The notes below the pieces were generated by a model. It ran no database searches. It saw only the letters and a program-made list of their open reading frames with translations, and was not told the DNA's origin. A stretch of 64,000 nucleotides of DNA from Dipylidium caninum (taxonomy: Eukaryota; Platyhelminthes; Cestoda; Cyclophyllidea; Dipylidiidae), in assembly GCA_017562135.1 (NCBI GenBank), contig QEYB01000801.1, positions 248,001-312,000 of the forward strand, in the 5' to 3' direction. A program made the translations under genes and the position numbers. This document shows, piece by piece, positions 13,601 to 24,899 of this stretch (position 1 is its first letter; each line of letters opens with the position of its first letter).

Positions 13601-15828
13601 AGCCTAAACGTAAGAGCAAATTGTCGCTAACACAATTGGTAAATTGCCAGTGTTTTACTCGGTGGGTCACCGCCTTACAGAGTGGGTAAGACGTTTATGA
13701 TATGCCTTACCAATTGGTTCCTATCCATGACAGTTGTGGATCACATTTCTCTAACAAGGTTGATATGCTGCGATGACAATGGACTTTTCACTCTCTTGAT
13801 CAGACGTGTGAGATTCTCACACCTAACCACATTACGAGATCCGCGATATTTTGTCGTTTGCAAACAAAACGGTTGTGTGCCCCTACGTGAGAGAAGCACA
13901 CTGTAGCCGAGCGATAAGTCAGTGTTGGGATTCAAAAAAACCGAATTACCCCCGAGGTATGGGTGCATTCCCTCATCAAAGCATTGATGACGCCCTCAGA
14001 CGTCGAGGATTTGCCTTGGGTTAACTAAACGGTACTGTGATTTCGCCCTGTAACCTCTTACAACATTTGAGCAACTTCCCGCCAAACTCACATTACACCT
14101 CATGTAACGTACCAGTAACAAATCACCCTCGCGTTACCCTAACAAAGGAACACTATTAGCTAAGACTGAACATTCCATGTTAACTAAAGTTGCGAGCGAT
14201 GATGTTATTGGCATATAAAGTTTTTGCCTATAGTTGGCTTTTTTGTATACACTTGTTTCATCAGATACAGTTATTGTTGCCAATACAACTTAATTCATCC
14301 CTGTATATGGCATAAAATTTGCCTGCATTCCCCACTCCTAGAAGGAAAATTCGGTCTTCTCGAAATACTTGAGTGCTATCCTGTTTGGTAAACACATTGT
14401 CTTTACGACGGGCTATATGCCCCAACACTGCCATCGTTTCTGATTAATGGTGGAGTTTCATGATAAATATCTCTCTGGAGTGGAGCAATTCGCCTCATTT
14501 GCCTGGAGTTAGCAGTAGCGATTCTATCTCGGAGTGAAAACTTGCTCCTACGATCATAATTGTAGACGATTTTCTAAACTTATTGCTTCTCTTCTGTTTT
14601 ACTCACTATAAACTTATGGATCGACTAGTATTTTTGAGTATTTTAAGGAAGCAATAGCCGATTTCACATATGCCAAAGCTTCCTCTCCCCCATCATCGCA
14701 TTCCCTATATATGAAGTTAGACTTAAAGTATTGAACGACGGTGGAATAGAAAAACTAAAACAAAGGCAGTTTGTAGTGGTTAATCATAGTCATAAGGAGG
14801 CTGGATAATGAAGCCTTCTCAACGGGGGAAAATGAAGAAGAATAAGGAGAAAAACAAAGCAAGGGCTCACATTTCATTTGAACTGCAGCGAGGACAAAAA
14901 CACGGTGGCTGAAAACCGGTTCGTGACGGATAGTAAACTTATTGTCACTAGGACATTATGACACCCTATCTACGTATAGGGAAAGCATTAAGCTTGTCTT
15001 TATTGGTATGAGTGTGTTTACTCAACAACTACGGATTTTTATTCCGTACAACTTGGCTTGGCCCTTTACATGACATGTGTTTTATGTGCCCTGGCAAAAT
15101 GGAAAAACCCTTTATTCGTGTAGAAATATTTTTTTTTCTGGTAAACAAACTGGCAATTCCGTTTTAAAGTCAACTAATAATGGCATGAAAACTACCTATC
15201 ACACATGGGCAGCACGATGAGTAAACGTGTTCAAGACAAGGTAAAGTAGGGAATAGATGAGAGCTAAGGTTGAATTACGAATTTAGTTTATCAACATACC
15301 TCCTACTCAGTAATGTAGTGAAAAAACACTGACACTGGTTATCTTTTGGGTAGATTTTAAATATACACTGGCTTGAATTATTCGCCGCATTATATTACCG
15401 GTAACCCCCATAAGCCCGTAAAGTGTAAACTTCAATACATCTGCGTGCGTTGCCTCCTCTTCCCCTCCCCCCGCCCACTTTCCATTTTTGATTTGGACGC
15501 ACCAACCAATGAGGAACGAAGTCCACAGTGATTGGGGAGTGTAAACGTTTATTTTGGATCGTGAAATTAAATGGGGACAGCATTCGCTTTATATAAAATT
15601 CAATGAATTCACTATTTTTGTTCCAGCAACAGCTAGGCTCAACTTGATTTGCCTTTCCTCAACTATGATGTGGACGCTGATTTCGCCTTTACCCTTACTG
15701 ACTTTATGCAGATGGACTCGGGACGCCAATGTGTATTTTTGTCTACCGCAAGTTTGCACGTGGGAGCATGGGATCATTGTTCTTGTGACAAAGCACGTAT
15801 GGGATTCGGTTGCTGGGTCTATCCTAAT
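7662..15828 (+). CDS. receptor CTLD1 (four exons)
   Basis: The first exon ends at 7925 with KECPDGFFRISSSCYF, a typical CTLD opening. It joins in phase 0 to 9532-9640 (helix 1 and 2, SWNEARQQCKNLDPNADLLE), then in phase 1 to 12664-12821 (core VWIGLSS, then YRWISERTDTYSNW), then in phase 0 to 15712 (GRQCVFL, ending FGCWVYP). The junction at 9640/12664 rebuilds an Asp codon from G plus AT, which supports the splice. Ahead of the CTLD the exon has a hydrophobic stretch, LYVPRLAFLVLSG, that could be the end of a signal peptide; this is an inference. The three introns are 1.6-3.0 kb, much longer than those in the rest of the gene. Confidence 0.75.
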
Positions 15829-18800
15829 TTGCCAACATCCCTAAATTCAACTACTCATCTTGAGGGTGCACAACCTCCTTGGACTATGGAGGAGAATGAG
15901 GCAGGTCAGATATGCTACCTGAATAAGTGTTACCGTCTAATCTCAAGCGGTTCTGTTGGCGGAACCTTCAACGAAGCGGTTGCTGCATGTGGTGATGAGG
16001 CGGTGGCTCTCCCACGCAACCCTCTAGAATTCGCCTTCCTCAAAAATCGTCTAGCTACTGCTTCCAAATCTGTTCGTGCTTGGCTCGGTGTGGAAGTCAC
16101 AAACACCGGGGTTCGTATCACCTTTAAATGAAAATAAATTTTTTAAAGTCTCGACATTGCTACATTTTCTTCTTTCGACTTAGGATCGGCTAGAATTTAC
16201 CAGATCCAATCCGATGACGCCTTGGCTTACAGAAGCTATTCATCATACTCAACCTAAATTTCCCATTCCATCATCCAACCAATCGGAGACTTTCTGCCTC
16301 CAAATAGATGTTTTTTCCTCTCTGTCTACCTCTCCTTTCCTCGCAGTGCACTGTATGGGTGTTGAAGACGAAGAGAATGAGGTGGAAGATGACGCCTCTA
16401 TGGCTGTTTTTTGTGCCGCTCCAGAGGTTCCCGTCCATGGAAACTGTCCTGACGACAGAAATACCAGCTATGATGTAACATGGCACGCCTTTGGTGACGA
16501 GTGTTTCGCTGTCATGAAAAGCTGTATAGGTGATTCAGTTCCTGCAATTTTGAAGACTCCAGGAGCTGACGCTTTTGCCACCTGGCTTCTGTCTACCAAT
16601 TCACACATTGGTGGGTACTTTTAGTGATCTTAGTCCTACATTTATTCCTCTCTATTTGCCTTATCTTAGACATCTTTACAGCAGCTTGAACACGCGGCAA
16701 TCCTCATTTCGTCATATCATCCATCCACGGTTTTCGCACAATGTGAATCTTAACTTTTTTTGATCAACGGATTATCTGAGTAAATCAAAAAAAATAGGTT
16801 GAGTAAATAAGGTCAAATGATCATCTTCTCGTATGACCAACCGTTAGCACTGAAGTTAATTTACACCTGACTGTGAGGAAGTGAATGAGCTGAGGGATGT
16901 TGCGTTTAGTACTTTGGCATTACACAAACCGTTAATTCCATCCAACAAACTCATTTATTTGGTTTGGGCCATGTTTTCAACCTCTAGTCGTTTGAGGGTT
17001 TATTTAATCGTCTCAAAATTATGCATCATTTTCCACTTCTGGCGCCTTAAATATGCTTCTTTGATTTATGCCTTGTTGTGGGCTTGGCGTAAAACTCCTA
17101 CAACCTGTTAATTGACAATTGGACGAAAAGATTAAATGAATTTGATTAATAATCTGAAATCATTTTCAGACGACGACGTTCACATTGGTGGCATTGTGAA
17201 CACAACTACCCCATTGACTATCACTTGGTACGTTTTTCAGCACGATTGTTTTTACTGACGGAACTTAAGTAACATACTAGGTAGCGTGTGTGTACCTTAC
17301 AGGCTCGATGGATCCGTAAGCAAAGGATTTAATCGTCTCAAACCATCGTATATGCAGCAAAAGATATTGCAAAATGACCTCTGCTTAGCAATTGAACCTA
17401 ACACGGGATGGTGGGTTCTGCGTGAATGCAAGGGACAAACAGCGCCAAGTCTAACTCTTTGCATAGTTCCCATCGAACCTCAAAATCATTCCTCCTCCGC
17501 CCTCTCTACAATTCCAAAAAATGAGTAAGTTGTCTCAACACTTTAAACGACCCCCTTATAGTAATGAGCCACTTATTTTTTTCCGTTGTTGACTTGCAGA
17601 TCATCGTGCCCAGAGGATTACATCCCATTCCGACGAGCAGATGGACCCCTAACTTGTTACCGTGTGGTTTTGGGCGGATCTCGATCTCACAACCACAACT
17701 GGCGGGCTGCCGAACGCGCCTGCAGAAAAGTCACCTCAAATAACCACCAAAATACTCAATGGCTGGGTCATTTGGCAAGTTTGCCAAATGAAACAACCTC
17801 CAATAATCTCATTTCCCTGCTTCAACAAAAAGGATTTGCCGCGGGCATCACGGTGAGTCCCTTTAGTGGGGTATTGCGTTTAAGTTTGCGAAGTCATGAT
17901 ATTGTCCTATATTAATAGGCTAGTGCAGATAATCTACCTCCTCATTTGGTGAAATTGTCCGAATTAGTATGGCTGGGACTCTCCAAGTCGAGCGATAACC
18001 TCTCTTGGAACAATTGGACAGATGGTTTAAGTGGAAATGTAACCTTTTATGAAGATCGCGTTCGTCAACACAACTCATTTTCTGTTGACAATTCTGCTTA
18101 CTTCTTCGATCACGGCTCTTGCATTGCCCTACATCTGCTTTCCGGTCTGTTTTCTACAGTTCATAACTATAAACACCGGTTGAGACACAAAAAATGGAAA
18201 AAAAATCGCTTTTAGGTTCCTGGTATTCTTTGAGATGTACCCTGGAGTTGGGGTACATTTGTCAAGCAATCTTGACTTCCGGCAACGAAACCGAAGACAA
18301 TGACCACTTTAACACCCCCAATTGTCTCATCTCTTCAAATCCCCAATATGTCACTGCTTCAACTGAAACTGGATTTATTCACGATTCAAACGTCGACTGT
18401 GTTGCTTCAGGATTTACCTATTTTAATGGTCAATGCTTCCGCGTGAGTTCCACTTTTGCCACCATGGATTCACAGGGGAAGTTTTTAGATAGACAGATCA
18501 CCGATCACTCGTCTTACGATCTGAATGTGTTTTGTCATAGACGTTCCACGATGAGTTCATGACATTCGCTGAGGCACAAACACATTGTCACAATATTGGT
18601 TCCCCTTACTCTCCCAATGGCAACGCCGGGCTGGCCGTTTTACGTTCAAAGGCCGATCAACGTATGTTCATTTGCTTTATTCCCCTAAATGATGATAATT
18701 CAGGAATGGGATTTGGAATCTCAAAGACAGTAGCATTGTGCTCTCAGTAATCACAACACTTACCTGTAGGTTTTTAAGGTTCATTATCTAGAGGAATTAT

Positions 18801-21800
18801 CTTGAATAATTTATAGGCCACCACATATTTTCTGTTTTTCTCTTGTGTCGGCCAACTGGCGCGACTTCTGTTATGGAGACAACATTATAGGAGCATCGAT
18901 TTGGGGGAGTTGGCCTACGTTCCACACCGGCAATCCTGAATGTTGAATCACACCTTAACGGTGTGAATACATCTTCAGCGATTTTTCAGTATTTTGCCCG
19001 AATCAATCTACCCTCCCTTTTGACACTTAGACAGTGGGTGGAGCGAAGGTGATTGCTTGATGGGGGTACTGTAAGTCTCATTTCATCGCCCTCCCGAGCG
19101 CATTGTAAATAATTTACGTTTGGGACCGAGTGGAGGGCGAGTGGCATTATAATCTTATTGTTAATGGCCGGAAGCGGTTGGGTTGTCACGTTTTGAGTTA
19201 AAATACGAGTGGAGATTTTTTATCATGTTTGGGGTGATATGACAAACCTTTTTACTACGAATGGCTTCAGTAGCGATCTTGTTTTTAGTGTTCGTGGCCA
19301 GTCAACTCTCGCGGCTGCCACGATTTCCTTCCTCACCGGCATTTTATGGTCGTGGGTCGGCAATTTACGAAAAACTGGAGGTGATTTGGCGACGCTATCA
19401 TTGGGTCGGCCTCTTTCACTATCGTCACTCCTTCCACTCAGTCGACGAACGTGTCCCCTGCTACGTCGACCATGAACTCAATCGGGTGAGGAAGGTGTAG
19501 AATGCTACCTACTTAAAGGAAATAGTTGTTATAGCCAAAAGGTTATTTTATAATGTCTGTGAATATCACCTCATATGACAGTTAAATATCCTACCGTAAT
19601 CGTAGGTATCCTGAACCATGGCAATCCACCGCCACTTCAACTTTCGACGACGAATGCTATTCCCATGAAGCTAACTAATTTTAAAATTTTCACATCATTC
19701 AATCAAACAGCCTGGTTGTTATTGGAAGTTGCTCGGGATGCGAGACACGGAGGGCTCGTTTCTTCTAAAATTGAGTAGAGTGGGCGGATGCTATAATATT
19801 TTTTCATCGGTTTTTACCAGTTAACTGAAGGTGAATTAGCTTTGACTATACTAATCGTCGTATTGATGAAACTAGGCCAACTGCCTCTCACTTTCCGTCA
19901 GAGAATATTCGCACTCTTTGGAAATTTAGGCCGAGAACACGCCGATTAGAAGTCAGCATTGGGACCTTCCATCCTTCCAGGAATTTGAGATACTAGGCCC
20001 AACCCTTGAGAAATTGGAATTATCACTCGCATATAGAATGAAAGAATACGGGAGAAGCCAATTTGTCCATCGGCACAGGCTGATAAAATGCACTCGCTGT
20101 AGAAACTTTGCTACTTTGGCCCCAATCGCGTAACCGGTACCCAAATCTCGAAAAATTCTTTCAACATTTTCAGAATCATAAAATAATATTAGCTTTGACG
20201 AGTGTTTCGGTTAGTCGATGTTACTTGCGAATTTCGAAGTATTAAAAGCCATGGAAGAGTGCGCTACAATAACCCTCAGGGAAGGATAATATGCCCTAAT
20301 GAGCACCCACAAATACTCCGGTATCTATTCCTCTTCTTTAGTTACACAAATACAGATCTTCTCAATATAAAATCTGTTATGGTCCTTGTGATTCAAATTA
20401 TACTCTTTCAAATTTCACTCTGAGTTATATTTGTAGCCGATTAAAACATGTTTCATCCACCATTGATCCTTCCTGTGCGGTAAAGTGGGGAGCATTATTA
20501 CGGTCGAGGTTTCTAGGGGTCTTATCCAAGCTTTGAGGTCCTTTCGGCGAGTCTGTCTTTGAAATAATGGGGCCGAGGAATCCAGTTATTGAAGTTATTC
20601 GCTGTCTGGACTGTGTGTTTCAGGATTTGGGTCACATGCTAGTCCTTTACCGATGACACTTCGTTAATAACACAACATTCTCTTTATTGTGGTTATTAAT
20701 GCCAGTGGTAGAGTAGGCACTATTACTCTTCTTGAGCACACAACTATAGTTCCTTCTTCATTTGAGCGCAACATCGTTAGATCGTCATTAAATTTTGTCA
20801 TTATTAAATTAGTTATTTCATATGTATACTTCTTTTGTTCACTAGCCATTGGTCTCGTCGATTGAGTCCCCTTTGTGCGTGTCCATTACGGGAGTTCCCG
20901 ACACCGACCATTTCGGCAGTCTCACCTTCGATATTGGTTGCAACGAGCGTCTTCCATTTGTCTGCTCTTTTGAACCATCACAAGCGCGTATTAAGGCAGA
21001 GGTGTCTGACCCGATCTGTCCCAAGGGTTATGCCACTCATCATGCCGCAACTGGTAAGCAGAATCCACTTACCCTGCTGCACCTTTAAAATACATTTACA
21101 ACCTTGTTAACTATTGTTTAGGAGTTTAAATAACAGAAAATTAATTAGCCAGCCTAGGAGCCATCTTCTGAAGTGGTAAGTTTTGCGTCAGCAGTAGGTA
21201 CCCCTTTAGGGGTACTGCGACGAGAGAACCCAATTACTCTGCTACTGTTGAAAATGTTCATTCTTGCCGTCGTTTATTAAGGTTATTTTATTTGGAGTGG
21301 GAATTCAGACGGCACTGATATTACTTCCGTTGGTATCGGATGTAGTTCATTTGTGTGTTGAGTCTTCAGCTCTCCTTGGTCGATTGATACTATAATGATC
21401 CCCAATTCGCCAAGTGTTGCACAGGATATAATAAATAGAGTAAGTTATCTCTAGAGTAGAACCATAAATGTCCTTGCTGCCGAATTACTATCATGTGACT
21501 TTGGCGGTCTACACTATCTCATTAGCATGACATTAAAGTTAGTCCCTGACGTTTACTCACGGTAAATATAATACTTTTTGTCCTTGGTAAGTGATGATAC
21601 TCGAATGTTATATCAGTACGAGTTAGACTGACTTTCAGTATACCATAGTAACTAAGTTTACTCACTAGATTTATGAACTTACTGGCCATTTCTCCAAATA
21701 TTTTTTGGTATCGCTTTTCAAGAAGTCTGCTTCCTTTACGATTTTAAGGTAATCACTGTTATCGGTTCATTTCGGATTGGACGGGCAACTATGAAGATGC

Positions 21801-24800
21801 CGCGGCTATGTGTGCTCAAACTGCTCCAGCTGCTCGATTGGCGGCCTTGACATCACCCTTCACGGTAGCCTGGTTGCGTGCCCACCTCCCCTCTGATCAC
21901 ACCACTACTGGTAAGTACGGCATACCTTTTCCTCTTTTTCGATGGTTTTGGGGTCGCTTATTTCGCTTTTGCTACGAAAACCGCATTGAGTACGACACTT
22001 CTCCCCTGGAGTTTCGAGCAGCGATGTCAAGGTGAGATCGGTTTCATCTTTCAATAAGTTCCTAATCGACATTACGATGTCTGTTTATGGTCTAACCTTC
22101 TGATGCCGTCTAGACTTGTAGTGAATTACCTCTAACGTCCACATTGATTAACCAATCTGTCTTCATACAGTGAAACTGTGAATAAATTTCTCAACAGACG
22201 AGACATTTTATCGCCCTATAGTATAAATTCACTGCCTACGGGTGAAAGTGATATTTAACCATTGTTTACACATTGTTTAAGGTATGCTGCCGTGGGATTC
22301 GGTTCCCCATTGGATTGGTCTGAAACTCCAACCCCGCAATGAGTCATCGTGGCGATGGGCCAATGGTCTTCCCGTGACTCATACGCGTTGGTCCACTCGA
22401 CCAAACAACATTGTGAATTCAAGTTCGGACACGTGTTTCGCCTTTGCTAAGGTCGGTGGGCCGTGTAAACTTCCTTTCTTGCCCCAATTGTAATTGAGTG
22501 GAATCGATCATCGCGCCATAAACTCTCTACTGCTTCAATAGTTTTCAATTGTTATCATTCATGAAATTGGACTCTTCAATTTAACCTAAGTTTTAACAGC
22601 ATGCTATCTGCTAAAACTTCCCTTGGTGTCTTTATTTGGGACTCGGGCTTAGAAGTGGTCCTTTAGGACCGACGATGTCGGTAAATCTCAGGAGAAATTA
22701 TTTAATTCATTGCCGGTAATTCAACTGACAAGTTCAACCACAGTTACTTGGAAAACCTGAAAAGATTATACACAAAACACTCGGTAAACGGAGGTTGAAT
22801 TTCGTAGAAATGTAGTTTAAACGACTTTTCAGTCGTGTCACAAAATCCACTACTTCCAACAACGTGTTCACTGTTTAATGTCTGTGTACTTGGCTTTTCA
22901 AGTTTATATCGAACAGAGAGCGCACAGTCATCCCTCTTCTTCCACTCCTAGTCTATCTCAATGACGAGCTACGAATTGGATATGGTTGTTGTGGATTGCT
23001 CGCAGCGTCTATCACCCTTGTGTGAGGCCGATCCCCTCACCAAATCTCTCGTCCCAAACCCAGAATCGGATGAGGAATATAGAGCGGCCGACCAACACGA
23101 CTACAAAGGACGCATTGCCAAATCGGTTTCGGGAAAAGCGTATGCTAATAAGAAAATTTAACGATTTTACTTTTGGGGTGTGGGACGTTTATGGGCTTGT
23201 GAATAAGTTGGTGTGACGAAGACGACGGATAAGAATGGCCATGCAGTTTCCAACTTGGGTGATTCTTTCTTTTTCCCCATAAAACGCCAAATATTGCAAG
23301 CTTTCCGGAGGTTGATGTATAGTTGAATTTCCAATGCCATTGGATTACCTGACGAAGGTGGAAGTAGCACCTTTTTATTTATATAATGTCATCATCATAG
23401 CACATCAACCTCTTTCAGACCCCCGACAATTTCAATGATCATAGCTGAGCTTACTTGATCTGATTTATTGTCAAATTGGAGTATTTTCGTATGCCTATTT
23501 AGGATGGTCGAAACGATGACTGCAAAGGAAGACGATATATGAAAATTTCCTGCGGGTTTAATTTATCCTACTTGTTGGTGATACACCAATAATGAATTAC
23601 AGGAGATCACCTTGTCTTAGCAATTAAGTTTACATCTGTGCTGTGTCCCCATGGGAAGGGGAATGGTATTTGATGAAATAAGAAGAGAGCTTAATTTTGA
23701 CTTCATTGTGCTAGATAATAAGTGATGTAGAATGGCTTAAAGCCAATGGTGAAATAGTCGGCACTACAAAATAAGAATTGGAGGGAAGTGACAATTTCAT
23801 TTGCGGATTTCAAATCGAGTCGCGTGCTGATGGAGGGGTTGGGCCTCCCTAGGAGTGGGCGATACCAAAGGCTGTCAAAGAAAGGCTTTAGTCGCCGTTT
23901 AGAAGATGATCGAATGCTCTGTTTTAGTTTTCTCGACAATTTTCTATAGATATAATCGCAAGACTAGTGTTGTCGGCCTCTTCTGTGACCGGTGATTTTC
24001 CCCTGATAGCATAAAGTGCCAAACTCACCGTAGACCATGTCTCAGTTCGTACCTGTTAAGAGAACAAAGACGTGGATGATAACCGTTTTTGGTGAAGATG
24101 AGCAAAACAGTCTTTAAAAGGTGTCAACGTTAAATTGCATTTGTGAGCGTCTATTTCTGTCTCAAGTGAGGTTAAATGTCGCCGGTATTGGAAGTGATTT
24201 GAGGATATCTGTTAGGGAGTTGGGAGAAGAAATTATATAACATGAACTATTTTACGTTAGCTCATGTAATTCCATAAACTTTCAGGTGTATCCGTTGGGA
24301 CCTGATTTCCCTAACCAATTCTAGCGAAATGGATGCTCTTCGGCGGGCTTTCCATAATGCCACTTTAGCTGCCGTCGTCGCAGCGCTTGAAGTTAACACA
24401 AGCGCAAGCGCAGATCTCACTTCACCCGTCTTCCAACCGGTCTTCAGTTCCGTCTCTAACTGGTGCCGCAATCCAGCCGGTCTTCGTGAACGTGTCTTCT
24501 GTTTCGTTGACGTAGACAAATGGGAGTTTTGTACCCTTCCGCTACCATCAAAATCCTTTTCGTCACCCTCTCTGGCGTCCTCAAATTCGACTACTTCGGC
24601 AGTTCCGGTCATCTTCTCGATTATAGGAATCTTTCTCAGCATACTTCTCCTTGTATTGCTTTGCTTCCTACTTCTTTGCTTTCACCGCAAGAACCGTCGG
24701 AGATGGACTTCAACTTCACCCGTACAACAGATGCTGCTGCAACGTCTACCGTTGGGATGGCGGTGGCGATGGGCTAGAACGGCTAGCCAACCATGTTTGC

Positions 24801-24868
24801 TCGCTGACAATGTCTCTTACAGCGCTGGAACTGAGCCAATTGATGTACTGAGAGATCCGCTTACCTAG
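7662..24868 (+). CDS. multi-CTLD / kringle type I membrane receptor
   Basis: Predicted cell-surface receptor: six C-type lectin-like domains, a kringle, one membrane helix and a short basic cytoplasmic tail. Exons read with matching phases: up to 7925, 9532-9640, 12664-12821, 15712-16114, 16184-16309, 16347-16610, 17170-17227, 17303-17524, 17600-17852, 17919-18144, 18216-18442, 18541-18661, 19289-19496, possibly from 19606, 20846-21053, 21750-21910, 22282-22451, 22952-23139, 24286-24868. CTLD hallmarks recur: an opening C-P-x-G-(Y/F) motif, a WIGL-type core, and the closing C...C...(F/Y)xC pattern. The serial CTLDs recall the mannose-receptor family, but no ricin-type or FnII domain is seen and the kringle is unexpected. 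The start is uncertain: 7662 is the first in-frame ATG of the first exon, and a separate signal-peptide exon upstream is possible. A TAA at 16255-16257 interrupts CTLD2, and CTLD5 is incompletely resolved. Ligand unknown. Confidence 0.8.
8954..8968. repeat. short (GA)n microsatellite
   Basis: An uninterrupted run of GA dinucleotides within the first receptor intron; no further significance seen. Confidence 0.8.
15829..16427 (+). CDS. receptor CTLD2 with an in-frame TAA
   Basis: Starts in the exon ending at 16114 (GQICYLNKCYRLI, NEAVAACGDEAVALP, core RAWLGVEV), continues in 16184-16309 (ARIYQIQSDDALAYRSY) and 16347 onward (LHCMGVEDEENEVEDDASMA, then VFCAAPE). The frame carried through both junctions has one TAA at 16255-16257, so either the gene is broken here or the base call is wrong. 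The intron at 16310-16346 is only 37 nt, almost all pyrimidine before CAG. Without that intron a second frame stays open from 16214 to 16624, but it does not read the CTLD core upstream. Confidence 0.6.
16428..17515 (+). CDS. receptor CTLD3
   Basis: Exons 16347-16610 (NCPDDRNTSYDVTWHAFGDE then CFAVMK), 17170-17227 (DDDVHIGGIVNTTTP) and 17303-17524 (WLDGSVSKGF, NDLCLAIEPNTGWWVLRECK, LTLCIVP). Splicing rebuilds an Asp codon at 16610/17170 and the Trp of the WLDG motif at 17227/17303. The usual Trp of the WIGL core is replaced by HIGG, so the fold is probable but divergent. No EPN or QPD sugar-binding tripeptide is present. Confidence 0.7.
17600..18290 (+). CDS. receptor CTLD4
   Basis: Exons 17600-17852 (SSCPEDYIPFRRADG, WRAAERACRKVTSNN, LGHLASLPNE), 17919-18144 (ELVWLGLSK, SWNNWTDGL, GSCIALHLLSG) and from 18216 (SWYSLRCTLELGYICQA). 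This is the clearest domain of the set: all expected Cys positions and the WLGL core are present. The two internal introns are 66 and 71 nt. The long-loop region between NWTDG and SCIAL is long and has no EPN/QPD, which argues against classical calcium-dependent sugar binding. Confidence 0.85.
18395..20985 (+). CDS. receptor CTLD5 (long-loop region unresolved)
   Basis: Opens in the exon ending 18442 (DCVASGFTYFNGQCFRV), continues in 18541-18661 (MTFAEAQTHCHNIG, GLAVLRSKADQ) and 19289 to 19485 or 19496 (RRYHWVGLFH), and closes in 20846-21053 (SPLCVSITG, then GCNERLPFVCSFEP). Between 19496 and 20846 the exon structure is unclear. A possible exon from 19606 reads PEPWQSTATSTFDDECYS but meets TAA with no donor before it. 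Either an exon was missed or the sequence has an error there. Confidence 0.6.
20986..23031 (+). CDS. receptor CTLD6
   Basis: Exons 20846-21053 (DPICPKGYATHHAATG), 21750-21910 (NHCYRFISDWTGNYEDAAAM, then CAQ, RLAALTS), 22282-22451 (PHWIGLKLQPRNESSWRWAN then GLP) and from 22952 (MVVVDCSQRLSPLCEAD). Two consecutive phase-1 junctions rebuild Gly codons (21053/21750 and 21910/22282), strong support for the splices. The loop has RPNN where a mannose-type CTLD would have EPN, and the WND motif before the last Cys pair is absent. Confidence 0.8.
23050..24868 (+). CDS. kringle, transmembrane helix and cytoplasmic tail
   Basis: The exon ending at 23139 and the exon from 24286 join in phase 2 and together give DYKGRIAKSVSGKACIRWD, then NWCRNPAG, VFCFV, DKWEFCTLP. 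This is the kringle pattern (YrG..s.T.sG..Cq.W ... nyCRNP ... wCy ... yCd.P). Cys2-Cys5 are present while Cys1 and Cys6 are missing. A Ser/Thr-rich linker follows, then a membrane helix (VIFSIIGIFLSILLLVLL) and a stop-transfer cluster (HRKNRRR). The reading frame ends at 24868 after a 55-60 residue tail rich in Arg and Trp. The donor used at 23139 (GTATGC) is preferred over the nearer GTTTCG because only it restores the kringle frame. Confidence 0.75.
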
Positions 24869-24893
24869 TCAAACCAGATTTTGTGCTTATGTA

Positions 24894-24899
24894 ATTAAA
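24894..24899 (+). terminator. candidate poly(A) signal of the receptor gene
   Basis: ATTAAA, a common variant signal, about 25 nt after the stop codon. Such a short 3' UTR would be unusual, so a later AATAAA-like site may be the one used. Confidence 0.25.

Noticed and set aside
16214..16624. Unspliced 136-residue frame across CTLD2-CTLD3
   Set aside because: It stays open through a pyrimidine-rich 37-nt intron by chance and does not match the CTLD core upstream; the spliced reading gives better CTLD motifs despite one stop.
24262..24642. 126-residue open frame on the - strand
   Set aside because: Antisense shadow of the kringle/TM exon, whose + frame has recognisable domain motifs.
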